Below are positions 15,422-23,960 of a DNA stretch of 64,000 nt, in pieces (the first letter of the stretch is position 1; every line of letters begins with the position of its first letter). Location of the stretch: NCBI GenBank assembly GCA_036268995.1, contig DATATB010000098.1:1-64000 (forward strand). The letters are read 5' to 3'. The stretch comes from DATATB01 sp036268995 (GTDB lineage: Bacteria; Planctomycetota; Planctomycetia; Pirellulales; PNKZ01). Under the pieces are notes generated by a model. The model saw only the letters and a program-made list of their open reading frames with translations. It was not told where the DNA came from and made no database searches. Both the position numbers and the translations under genes were made by a program.

Positions 15422-17643
15422 TTACCGTCGTTCGCGCACATGTTGCCAATAAGCAAAGTTGCCACACGTAGGGCACCGGCTAGGTCAATCGCAGAGTCGG
15501 CCAAGCCATACGTCAAAAGCTCATCAGTGAGAAAAGCATCGAATTTCCTTGTCTGCTTGATCGCGATACGCGCAGCAAGCGATTCGGCGGTTGGAGTTGC
15601 AGAGAGCAGTCGTTGAAAGCGGCTCTGAATCTCGTCAACGGGAGCGTGGAACAGAATTGCCAGCTCAAGATCGTCGGCCGGCAAGTCCACCGATTTTGCC
15701 ATCAGCAATAACGTCTGATGAATCCGCGTGCCCGTCCAGGTGAACCATAGATTGATGTTGTCACCGAGTTCAACCAGGTCGAGCCGATAGAGATGAGCTT
15801 GCCTGGCGGTCTCGCGAATCTGGCAGAGCCATTGCAACGACTGTTCGTTGAGGTATGCGAACTGCTGGTCGCCCAGAGCGATCTCGCGCATTTTTTGGCG
15901 GACTTCTGGCTGCACCTCGCCACCGCGGCCCAGAAATCGGGGTGGTTTGCGGCCCTGAGCCGGCGCGACGAGGACCTCCTTGCGAAGACTATCGAGTTCC
16001 CTGACTTCCCAGCGTTTAGCTGCCAGCAAGAGGTGCTCGCCAACCGGCGGCACATACAGCGCAGGCAGTGTACCAATCTGCCGCCCATCGCAGACTACGG
16101 TATATTCCTCGTCGCTCATGAATGCGCTGTAGAAACTGTAATCAGCCACAGTCTCCTGTCCCGCCAGTCCGAGGATCAGTGGCCCCTCGGCCATCTGTTC
16201 GACCATGTCATGGCCTGCGAGGCTGCGCAGGACTTGCACGAACGTCTGTTGATCCATCCAGCGAAACGCGCCGCGGATCACTAGCCGCTCAAAAAGTTCT
16301 GAAGCGACGATACCGCCCGTCTCCGCCAGCACGCTCAGGATTTGATGAACGAAGGTGCTCAGATCTCGTTCGCCGACACGCGGCGTTTCCAGCCATTTCG
16401 CGAGCATTAGTTCGGTAAGCGCGATTGCGTGCAGGACGTCGGGAAATAGCCGGTCGACCAGCGAAGCTCCTGGCCCGTTTTCATGCTGGCGAAGGTACAA
16501 CCGCATCGTGGATGCATCGTCCCCGCGGCGTCCGCTACGTCCCAATCGCTGCACTAACGAGTTGACCGACCACGGCGCGCCGACCTGGCCTACTGCATGC
16601 ACGCTACCGATGTCGATTCCGAGTTCCAGGGTTGACGAGCACAACGTCGTGAATGGCCGCCGCCCGCGCATCAACTCCTCGGTCTGTTCGCGGATTTCCT
16701 TGCTTACCGATCCATGATGCACGAGAAACTCGGCCGGGCGGCTATCGCGCTGGCACCGCTCATTCAGCCGATCGGCGAGGACCTCGACGTCGTCTTTGCG
16801 GTTCGCGAAAATCAAATTGGTCGAGCCCGCAAACGCGTTGTACATATTCTCGACCATCGCCTGAAATCCAGGCGTGCAATCGTCGTCCGTCGTAACAACT
16901 GGCTCACCACGTTCCGATCCAATCGGCTTCCGGGCCGGCAATTGAAATCCGTAGATCTTGTACAGAATCCTTCGCTCCGAAGCTTGGTCATCGATCACTT
17001 TGACCTGCCCGGCAGCGTCCGGACGGATCCACCGGGCATACAGGGGCAGCGCCGGCCCTAGAGTGGCTGACAGCGCAATAATCCAAGGTGTGGTCCCAAT
17101 TCGCTGCTCGAGCCGGCTCAAAAGGCTTCGCAAATGCAGTCCGCGCTCACGTCCGACGAAAGCGTGCAGTTCGTCAATCACGACGAAACTGAGATTCGCA
17201 AACATACGGCCGAGCGACGAACTGCGGTTGATAAACAGCGACTCCAACGACTCCGGCGTAATTAGCAATATGCCGGACGGCCGCTCGACCAGTTGACGCT
17301 TCTTGCTCGCAGGCACGTCTCCGTGCCAACGATGCACGGCAATTTCAGCGAATTTGCAGAGGTCTTCCAAACGGCCGAATTGGTCGTTGATGAGTGCCTT
17401 GAGCGGACTCACGTAAACCGCCTGCACCGAGTCGCGACGGGCTTCGAATATTCGGGAAAGAATCGGCAGAAAGGCCGCTTCGGTTTTTCCCGAAGCGGTT
17501 TGGGCAGAAATGATCAGGTCGCCGGTGCCATGCAGAATGGCGGGAATGGCCTCAGCCTGGATCGGCCGCAACTCGTTCCAACCCATCTGCCAGAGAATGC
17601 GCTGGATGGGAGCGGCAAGGAGCGTGAAGGCCGACTCGCACAT
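15418..17643 (-). CDS. Lhr/BrxHI-like superfamily 2 DNA helicase
   Basis: 741 residues. Motif I is AQTASGKT (47-54), motif Ia VYVSPLKAL, motif II is the DEAH variant DELH (157-160), motif III SAT, and motif VI QRLGRSGRRG. This is the Lhr-like group that includes BrxHI of BREX type 2 systems. The long C-terminal part (430-741) has no enzymatic motif I recognise and should hold the winged-helix and Lhr-type extension. Both ends overlap neighbours by ATGA (17641-17644 and 15418-15421). Base composition is clearly lower in GC than the flanking housekeeping genes. The likely role is DNA translocation in a defence or DNA-processing complex with the two genes upstream. Confidence 0.85.
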   Translation of the reverse strand: MCESAFTLLAAPIQRILWQMGWNELRPIQAEAIPAILHGTGDLIISAQTASGKTEAAFLPILSRIFEARRDSVQAVYVSPLKALINDQFGRLEDLCKFAEIAVHRWHGDVPASKKRQLVERPSGILLITPESLESLFINRSSSLGRMFANLSFVVIDELHAFVGRERGLHLRSLLSRLEQRIGTTPWIIALSATLGPALPLYARWIRPDAAGQVKVIDDQASERRILYKIYGFQLPARKPIGSERGEPVVTTDDDCTPGFQAMVENMYNAFAGSTNLIFANRKDDVEVLADRLNERCQRDSRPAEFLVHHGSVSKEIREQTEELMRGRRPFTTLCSSTLELGIDIGSVHAVGQVGAPWSVNSLVQRLGRSGRRGDDASTMRLYLRQHENGPGASLVDRLFPDVLHAIALTELMLAKWLETPRVGERDLSTFVHQILSVLAETGGIVASELFERLVIRGAFRWMDQQTFVQVLRSLAGHDMVEQMAEGPLILGLAGQETVADYSFYSAFMSDEEYTVVCDGRQIGTLPALYVPPVGEHLLLAAKRWEVRELDSLRKEVLVAPAQGRKPPRFLGRGGEVQPEVRQKMREIALGDQQFAYLNEQSLQWLCQIRETARQAHLYRLDLVELGDNINLWFTWTGTRIHQTLLLMAKSVDLPADDLELAILFHAPVDEIQSRFQRLLSATPTAESLAARIAIKQTRKFDAFLTDELLTYGLADSAIDLAGALRVATLLIGNMCANDGK

Positions 17644-18983
17644 CAGAGTTTCAGTTGGCTAAGGTCATCGTCGGCGACACTCGGCAGCCGCTCGGCGGCG
17701 GGCTTGGCTGTCTTGGGATTTGCCGTGGCGGTTGCTGACGACGGTCGCGCTGCGCCAGCGCAAGAGTCGACGAGAGCATGCCAATCGAGAGAAGCATCCT
17801 GTTCAAGCACCTTAAGAAGGCCGATGAAATCTTTGACTGTATCACGAGGTGTCTGAAAGTACGCAGCCCCCATTCTCGAATTGCAATTCATGAGGTATTC
17901 AGCGATGCCCTCGTCCGGAATCAGAAATTTCGCTGGGGCCTCCATCGCAAACACTTTTCGAATGTTAACCAACAGGACGTAGCAGTCCTCCGGCGTCAGG
18001 CTTTCGAGCCGAATGACCGGGGAGGAGTAATCTTTGCGGCCATCGACCGCAAACCGATTGGGCGCGAGCCGGGTCGCTAGTGCTTCGTAGCTGTAGAGGC
18101 CTCGGCGACGGTCTTCCAAGCACTCGTCCGTGCCGGCGAAAACGAACAACAGCCCTTTCGTGCTGCCTTGAAGGCAATCGTTCAAAATACGAAGGATCGC
18201 CTCGTAGTTCTTATTGCGAGCCAGTGTATTAGTGAGCCGGTGCGATAGCACGACGAGTTCGTCGATATTGACGACCAAGCCGGCGTGCCCCGCGATCCGA
18301 GCGAAGGCGGCAAACAGCTTCAAATAATCGTAAACATCGTCGTCGTCGATAATCGAGCGGACGCCGAGATCCTGCCTGGCCTCGGTTTTTGTCGCGTATT
18401 CGCCGCGAAGCCAACGCATCGCAGCGTCTTGCAGGCCTTGATTATGTGTCCGATAACCATCGTAGTACCGCGTCAATACGTTCGCGAAATCAAAGCCGCT
18501 GACCAGATCCTGCAACGGGCGAAGTGCGTCCGTGATTTGGCGCGTGACGTCGTCGTCGGTTCCACCAGCCGAGCGGACGGCATGGTCGATCTCGCCAATC
18601 CAGCGCTCAATCAGGCTCGGAAGCGCGCCTCCTTCCGGGCGACCTCGCGTCGCCAGGTTCGCCATGAATTCACTGAACAGCGCCCGGGCGGTCCCGCCCG
18701 TTCCTTGCAGTCGCCGCTCGGTGGTGATGTCAGCTTGGACAACGCAGAACTTCCGGGTCAGCGCGACATTACGAATCAAGTTCAGGAAGAAAGTCTTGCC
18801 GCTGCCATAGCGGCCAATCACGAACCGAACCGCCGAAGCGCCGGCCTCGACGACTTCGAGATCTTTCACCAAAGCCGCCACCTCGTCCCGACGGCCCACT
18901 TGAATATGCTGAAGCCCGATCGCCGGAACCACGCCGGCGCCGAGGGATTGAATGATCGCCGCTCGCTCACGCTGGGTTATCAT
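17643..18983 (-). CDS. BrxD-like P-loop ATPase (DUF2791)
   Basis: 446 residues. The family-typical opening reads VVPAIGLQHIQVGRRDE, then Walker A GRYGSGKT (57-64) and Walker B LVVNIDELVVL. A sensor-like segment LLFVFAGTDECLED follows. The fold is an AAA/STAND-type NTPase of the kind annotated BrxD in BREX type 2 loci. No other BREX gene (pglX methyltransferase, pglZ phosphatase, pglW kinase) is in the window, so this is a reduced or different system. The start is fixed by ATGA overlap with the TerB gene stop (18980-18983), and the stop overlaps the helicase start in the same way. The C-terminal 40 residues are Ala/Pro-rich and probably disordered. Confidence 0.87.
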   Translation of the reverse strand: MITQRERAAIIQSLGAGVVPAIGLQHIQVGRRDEVAALVKDLEVVEAGASAVRFVIGRYGSGKTFFLNLIRNVALTRKFCVVQADITTERRLQGTGGTARALFSEFMANLATRGRPEGGALPSLIERWIGEIDHAVRSAGGTDDDVTRQITDALRPLQDLVSGFDFANVLTRYYDGYRTHNQGLQDAAMRWLRGEYATKTEARQDLGVRSIIDDDDVYDYLKLFAAFARIAGHAGLVVNIDELVVLSHRLTNTLARNKNYEAILRILNDCLQGSTKGLLFVFAGTDECLEDRRRGLYSYEALATRLAPNRFAVDGRKDYSSPVIRLESLTPEDCYVLLVNIRKVFAMEAPAKFLIPDEGIAEYLMNCNSRMGAAYFQTPRDTVKDFIGLLKVLEQDASLDWHALVDSCAGAARPSSATATANPKTAKPAAERLPSVADDDLSQLKL

Positions 18984-21586
18984 GAGGTTTTCTGCGTCGC
19001 TCCCTGCGAGATAAGTGTGCCGTGGATTCGGTACTCTGGCCCTTCCTCGATCAGCCAATCGCCAAAACGCTCCTGCGACCATTCGTTGATCGCTTCTACC
19101 GTACCGCTGAGCATGAGCTGCTGGTCGCGGGCTACCGACTCCAATTCAGTCTTCAACCAAGTCGGCTTCTGAAGCGCTAACCTCAAAAACGGGCAATACT
19201 GGGCGGCCAGCCCTTCAAATTCTTCGCTCGGCGTGGCGACCGTCGTCTGCGAATCCGCGGCTGGCGAGCGCGTTGTCGTTGGGTGTGCGAGGTCAATCGC
19301 GCTGCGGAACGGCGACCGGACAGCTTGCAACTCGTCTTCCGGCACCGCCATTGCTTTTTCCAGAATGGCGGCGACTTCCGCTGTTTCGCGCATCTTGGTT
19401 GCAATCACGGCCAGGTCCAGCGTAAACGACGCTGGCGCCGATTCGCGGCTAGGATGACTGTCCGAATTCTGGGGAACCAGCAGGCGGTCGAGTTGCGAAA
19501 TATCGAGGTCGAGTGCATGGTAGGCCCGCCGCAACGCCGCTGTCTCGGCCGCGGTTACAACCTGATCCGTCGCGGCAATGCCAACCAAGAAGTCGCCGAT
19601 CACCAACCGTTGGTCGATGCTGAGCACTTGCGCTGCCCTTTTGGCAAGACGCAACTCGTGCTTTTCAGCGTGCTTTAGAATATGACGCAAGCAGCCGAGT
19701 CGCTTTGCCTGATCCACTGTCAATTCAAAGCGCCGTTCCAAGTGCTGCTCGATGTATTTCAGCTCCAACTCATCGACATTTCCGTCGGCGCCCGCGACTG
19801 CCATTCCGAGCTCGAGAAGCATCGCCGCCGCAAAATACGAACCCATCTCCGATGGAGGCTCGTCAAGAATGAATAAGGCAACCCTCGTGTCCCATTCGTA
19901 GCTCGTGCCAGTTAGTCGGCAATCGGGCTCGATTCCAAACCCCATTGCATCCGCGCTGGAACAGATAGCCAGGGATTGCTTGCGAGTCAGCGACTTCGCG
20001 ATGGGGAGTTCTTTAATCGCCGCCAATTCGCCAATCGGCAAAAGCGGCGGCCCGTCAGGCGTGTCGTACTTCCGCCACAGGGCGAGCCAAGCATCAAATT
20101 CCGGGTGGTCCTCGCTGCGGACGGTCTCGGGCAGCGCTTCGTACATAGCGCTCGTTGTGCCTTTGCCGTTGACCGATCGTTGGGCGCGGTCGTACGCCCG
20201 CAAGTCGTCGATACAGGCCGACCAAATCTCCAACAGGGGCTCGAACTGCGACGACAGCCCTGCAACGTTCGGAACTTTCGTAACAAGAAACTGCTGCCGA
20301 TCAGACCGCCCAACCAATGTCGCGCTTGCTGGGTGGTAGTCGATATTCCGATGGTTCTTCGCTGCTCGCAACGTGAGACCCGCGCCAAACCTAGCCTGAT
20401 ATTTCGCATCAAACAGCCGACGAAACATCTCTGGATTGCGCTTTACGACGACGCTTGAGGGCGCTCGCGGAACGGTGATTGCCATCGCAATTTCGGCAGA
20501 TAGCGGTTGCGCGAGAAGATAAAAGGCCGCCAGCGCGAACGCGAGCGTGTCGTCGTGCCATCGTTGCGTGGCCCGGATTGCCGTGCTAACCAATGTCGGC
20601 GAAACGTGGCCGAGCGAAGCGGCGTCGAAGATCGCACGCCAAAGAAAGCTGGAGGCGTAGCTTCGAAATGAGTTCGACTTGGTGTAGATGGACATCAGCC
20701 TGAGCAGTTCCGTAAGTGCCGGCTCGTGATCCTGATGATCACTCAACACGCGCCGCTCGAGGCCGTAGAAGTAGATAAAAACATAGCCCAGCGGAGTCTC
20801 CGGGCATCGCCGCCCACCAAGCAACCAATCCAGGTAATAAGACCTCTGCGAAGGGCTCGCTTGCCGATACGAAGGCCAGTAGGGCAATTCTTCCTGCGGA
20901 GCCGTCCCCGGCGGGCTGACCGGCAGCCTCGCTTCAATCAGTGAGGCATCCGGGGTCCCAGGCAGCAGTTCCGCGGTGGCATAAACGAGCGGACTGTGAA
21001 CCCTTCCCCGGCCAAGGTCCAGAGATGTGTTGGGGCCAAAAAAATAAATCTCTGATGCCGGGATGTTGCACTGGAGAGGCCGATCGACCGTCACGTGGGC
21101 ACCGATTTCGGGCGGCGGGGGCGGAATGGGCTGGCTTCGCCGCGCGGCGGTAGGCCGCCGAGCAATTTCAACAGGATCATCCGACATTTTGGCTTCCAGC
21201 GACTGTTGTTGGATCGGCGGCGGCGGTGTCGCGGGCCGCGTATGGTAGTCGGGAAAAATGACTTCCGCGGCGCGCAATCTGGGCGAGCGAACGCTTCGCG
21301 TTTGCCATATCGCAAGCTCCGCGGATACAAGCGCGGCGAAGCCCATCAACCCCAGCACGCCACCCAGCCAAACTAATAAGACGGCAAGCATGAAGGCATG
21401 CATGCCGCCGAGCGCAAGCAATATTGGCAGCCGCTGGCTCAATTCGGCGTCTGCCGGCCGGCCTGTAGGCCCTTGGGCCCCGAGAACAAACGCTTGCCCA
21501 CACGCGGGACAAATGGTTTGTCGACCGAGGTCATGCTCGGCGACCTGCCACGGTCTGCGGCATCTTGGACAGGCGAGCGTCACCAA
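18980..21586 (-). CDS. Zinc-ribbon/TM protein with TerB_N, TerB and TerB_C domains
   Basis: About 868 residues. A zinc ribbon (C6, C9, C26, C29: CPRC...CPAC) is followed by one or two membrane helices (about 53-95). A TerB_N-type domain begins near LPYWPSYRQASPSQRSYYLD, and a TerB domain near MLLELGMAVAGADGNVDE, an acidic metal-binding helix pair as in tellurite-resistance TerB. A TerB_C-type domain ends the protein. TerB_N/TerB_C proteins are known in stress and DNA-processing operons. The start is uncertain: GGAGG lies 8 bases before the TTG at 21586, which I use; a GTG three bases on and a TTG at 21601 are alternatives. It is first in the ATGA-chained operon and AT-richer than its surroundings. 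Confidence 0.82.
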   Translation of the reverse strand: MVTLACPRCRRPWQVAEHDLGRQTICPACGQAFVLGAQGPTGRPADAELSQRLPILLALGGMHAFMLAVLLVWLGGVLGLMGFAALVSAELAIWQTRSVRSPRLRAAEVIFPDYHTRPATPPPPIQQQSLEAKMSDDPVEIARRPTAARRSQPIPPPPPEIGAHVTVDRPLQCNIPASEIYFFGPNTSLDLGRGRVHSPLVYATAELLPGTPDASLIEARLPVSPPGTAPQEELPYWPSYRQASPSQRSYYLDWLLGGRRCPETPLGYVFIYFYGLERRVLSDHQDHEPALTELLRLMSIYTKSNSFRSYASSFLWRAIFDAASLGHVSPTLVSTAIRATQRWHDDTLAFALAAFYLLAQPLSAEIAMAITVPRAPSSVVVKRNPEMFRRLFDAKYQARFGAGLTLRAAKNHRNIDYHPASATLVGRSDRQQFLVTKVPNVAGLSSQFEPLLEIWSACIDDLRAYDRAQRSVNGKGTTSAMYEALPETVRSEDHPEFDAWLALWRKYDTPDGPPLLPIGELAAIKELPIAKSLTRKQSLAICSSADAMGFGIEPDCRLTGTSYEWDTRVALFILDEPPSEMGSYFAAAMLLELGMAVAGADGNVDELELKYIEQHLERRFELTVDQAKRLGCLRHILKHAEKHELRLAKRAAQVLSIDQRLVIGDFLVGIAATDQVVTAAETAALRRAYHALDLDISQLDRLLVPQNSDSHPSRESAPASFTLDLAVIATKMRETAEVAAILEKAMAVPEDELQAVRSPFRSAIDLAHPTTTRSPAADSQTTVATPSEEFEGLAAQYCPFLRLALQKPTWLKTELESVARDQQLMLSGTVEAINEWSQERFGDWLIEEGPEYRIHGTLISQGATQKTS

Positions 21587-21747
21587 TTCGCGCCCCTCCA
21601 AATTCGAAGGTCAACAGGCGGGCCGACGACGATCTTCAACAGGTCCATGCTACTGGATTCGGTGCGCGGTTCAAGCTGGCGTTTGCCCTTGAATTCCCGC
21701 ACAGATTTCCGCATGTACGGAATATCCGTTTTACATAGAATAGCCGC

Positions 21748-22761
21748 GTGCCTGCTTTACTGCGCCATGTCGGTGCCCGCCTGCGTGCGATTGATCCTGC
21801 CTGGGCTGGTTTCGCTCTCGGCATTTTTTCTGCCGCGGTCTATACATGCGCTAATGTCTGCCTGCGTGAAGTGGCCCATTGCGACCCGTTTTGGGTCTCG
21901 TGCATCAAAGCCACGCCAATGGCACTGATTTCCGGCAGCACGATCATCTGGCGACGCCTGCGACACACGTGTCCGCTGCCGGGCTTTCGCGTGCTGGCCG
22001 CGCTGCTGCTGATCGGCGCCATGGCTCAAATAGGCGGCAATGTGGGATACCAGATTTCGCTAGGCGTGATCGGTCTGGCCTTGGGAACCGCGCTTACGTT
22101 CGGGGCCTTGATCATCGGCGGAGCAGTCGTCGGCCGGTTCTGGCTGGGCGAGGCCGTGTCGCCGCGATCGATCGCCGCAATGGCTTTGCTAATCGGCGCG
22201 ATTGCCCTGCTCTGTCTCGCTGCGCCCGCCGCCCAGGTTTCCGTGGCCACTGATACCAGCGTCGGCTTGCTGGTGCTGGGCGTCGGCGGCGCCTGCGCGT
22301 CGGGCCTGGCGTACTCGCTGCTGGGGGCCATGATTCGCCGCCTGGCCAGCACCGACACGCCTTTGCCCGTCACGCTGTTCATGATCAGCGGCTGCGGCTT
22401 CATCGGGCTAGGGCTATTCAGCCTCTACCGGCTGGGATGGTCGGGCATCAGCAGCACGCCTTGGTCTGATTTTCGCACGATGTGCGGAGCCGGCCTGTTC
22501 AACTCCGTGGCGTTTATCTCGCTGAGCAAGGCCTTGGAGCGTGCGCCGGTCGTGCAGGTCAACGCGGTCAACGCCTCGCAGATTGCCATGGCCGGGCTGG
22601 CCGGCGTGATCTTTTTCGGCGAACCGGCCAGTTGGCCACTGGTGATCGGCGCCGTGCTAACCGTGATCGGCCTGGCGCTCGTTCAGCGCAGCCCCGCAGC
22701 CGAGGAGCCGGACGCAGCAGTGACGGCGGCGATTGTCGAGGAAATGATGAATGCGGAATGA
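21748..22761 (+). CDS. EamA/DMT-family transporter
   Basis: 337 residues with about ten membrane helices in two EamA halves (first helix WAGFALGIFSAAVYTCANVC; second-half landmark SQIAMAGLAGVIFFGEPAS). It resembles small-metabolite exporters; the substrate is unknown. The GTG at 21748 is the earliest start after an in-frame stop but has only a weak ribosome binding site. It is divergent from the TerB module, 160 bases apart. Its last codons (MMNAE) and stop fall in the left arm of an inverted repeat, so the C-terminus is partly repeat-encoded. Confidence 0.85.
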   Translation: MPALLRHVGARLRAIDPAWAGFALGIFSAAVYTCANVCLREVAHCDPFWVSCIKATPMALISGSTIIWRRLRHTCPLPGFRVLAALLLIGAMAQIGGNVGYQISLGVIGLALGTALTFGALIIGGAVVGRFWLGEAVSPRSIAAMALLIGAIALLCLAAPAAQVSVATDTSVGLLVLGVGGACASGLAYSLLGAMIRRLASTDTPLPVTLFMISGCGFIGLGLFSLYRLGWSGISSTPWSDFRTMCGAGLFNSVAFISLSKALERAPVVQVNAVNASQIAMAGLAGVIFFGEPASWPLVIGAVLTVIGLALVQRSPAAEEPDAAVTAAIVEEMMNAE

Positions 22762-22830
22762 TGAATGATGATTGTAGGATTTTGTACCTCCGGCATTCAT
22801 CATTCATCATTCCTACTTCCGCATTCTTCC
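22750..22830. repeat. Inverted repeat of the GGAATGATGAATGATGAATG family, copy 1
   Basis: The left arm AATGCGGAATGATGAATGATG and right arm CATTCATCATTCATCATTCC (inverted) surround a short loop. It lies exactly in the tail-to-tail gap between the EamA gene and the TPR-like gene. A close second copy is at 23868-23957. Confidence 0.8.
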
Positions 22831-23154
22831 TCATTCTCTTCCTATGCTTGCCAAAAACTCGGCCATCTCGCCGGCGGCGTGGGCGTCGCCGGCCGCACGC
22901 GCGACTTCGATACCGGCGCGCAATGAAGTTCGCGCGGCATCCATCCGGCCCAAGCCAGCCAGGATTTGGCCGGACTGAAAAAACGCGGGCACGTAGGCCG
23001 GCGTCTCGCGCATCAATTCGTCCAACAGCGGCAGACCGCGATCGGGGCTGCCTTCCTTGACCAGTTCCAAGGCCAGGCTGTACCGCAGAAACGCATCGCG
23101 CGGATCGTCGGCCAGCAGTGCTTCGATTTTTTCGCGGCGAGTGGCGGGTGTCAT
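22831..23154 (-). CDS. Small TPR-like protein
   Basis: 107 residues, entirely helical in pattern. The repeats read DDPRDAFLRYSLALELVKEG, then about 34 residues later PAYVPAFFQSGQILAGLGR and a third helical pair, which matches tetratricopeptide repeats. Such proteins act as protein-binding scaffolds. The start at 23154 (MTPATRREK) is where similarity begins; the ribosome binding site is poor, and a TTG 15 codons upstream is possible. The stop lies at the edge of the inverted repeat shared with the EamA gene's end. Confidence 0.72.
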   Translation of the reverse strand: MTPATRREKIEALLADDPRDAFLRYSLALELVKEGSPDRGLPLLDELMRETPAYVPAFFQSGQILAGLGRMDAARTSLRAGIEVARAAGDAHAAGEMAEFLASIGRE

Positions 23155-23532
23155 GGTGTGCAAGTCCGGGGGTGATGGGATCAATTCGAGCCCGGTAGCG
23201 GAATTCGTGAGAATTCCGAAGTCGACCGGCAATGCAGCCGACCGGCATGCTATCAGCGCCCCGGCCTGGGGTGCCGAATGTGCCGGGACTGCCGGATATT
23301 CTATCAATGCCGAACGTACCGGTTGCCGATGGGTATTCATGGCTGAGCCGTTTTTCGGCAGCCAGGCATGCGCGACCGGGGATTGGCCGGCCCGCAATGC
23401 TTGCGTGATGGCTGCGATATTGCAGCCGACCAGCGGCCTGCCCGCCAGGCCGCCAAGCGAGTTCATTAGCTACGCGGCCCACGCGAAGCCGGAAGCCTCG
23501 CGGTTGCGTCTGGATTTACCAAGGGGGGAATC

Positions 23533-23859
23533 ATGATCCGCCGGACATTGCTGGCAGCAGGCTGCGCCGCGGCCCTGACCCTGGCGTTGTCGGCCTCGCC
23601 CGCCGCGGCACAACAAGCCTACGGCCGCCAGTGGGGCAACAGCTACAACACCCAGGACTGGAGCCGCTTTTACCACTATCCGTACGTCTGGTATCCGCAG
23701 AATTTCTGGGGACCGGAGTACTACCGCAGCGCCGAGAGCCTGTACTTCCGCTATCCGCCCGAGATGCGCATCCCCGTCTACAACAAGAAGTGGCAGAACG
23801 AATATCCCCAGAGCCGCCGCTACTTCCAGGGCAGCCACTTCATCCTGGACACGTTCTAG
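23533..23859 (+). CDS. Small secreted Tyr/Trp-rich protein
   Basis: 108 residues. A clear signal peptide (MIRRTLLAAGCAAALTLALS, cleavage after AAAQ near 27) is followed by a mature ~80-residue chain rich in Tyr, Trp and Pro (DWSRFYHYPYVWYPQNFWG). Proteins of this type are common and conserved in planctomycetes, where databases sometimes label them calmodulin-binding without evidence. The start follows GGGGGA by a good distance. It should reside in the periplasm or at the outer surface. It is convergent with the M20 peptidase gene across a second copy of the GAATGATGAATG repeat. Confidence 0.82.
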   Translation: MIRRTLLAAGCAAALTLALSASPAAAQQAYGRQWGNSYNTQDWSRFYHYPYVWYPQNFWGPEYYRSAESLYFRYPPEMRIPVYNKKWQNEYPQSRRYFQGSHFILDTF

Positions 23860-23867
23860 GAAAGGAT

Positions 23868-23957
23868 GAAGTAGGAATGATGAATGATGAATGAAGGACC
23901 GCGGCGGATGCCTCGCGTTCTCCGGCATTCATCCTTCCGCATTCCTACTTCCGCATT
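23868..23957. repeat. Inverted repeat of the GGAATGATGAATGATGAATG family, copy 2
   Basis: The left arm GGAATGATGAATGATGAATG begins near 23874. The right arm (ATTCATCCTTCCGCATTCCTA region, 23928-23948) carries a shortened inverse. It fills the 101-base tail-to-tail gap between the secreted protein gene and the M20 peptidase gene and is closely related to the copy at 22750-22830. Confidence 0.8.
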
Positions 23958-23960
23958 TCC

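Noticed and set aside
15418..18983. A complete BREX system
   Set aside because: Only BrxD- and BrxHI-like genes are present; no pglX-type methyltransferase, pglZ phosphatase or pglW kinase is in the window.
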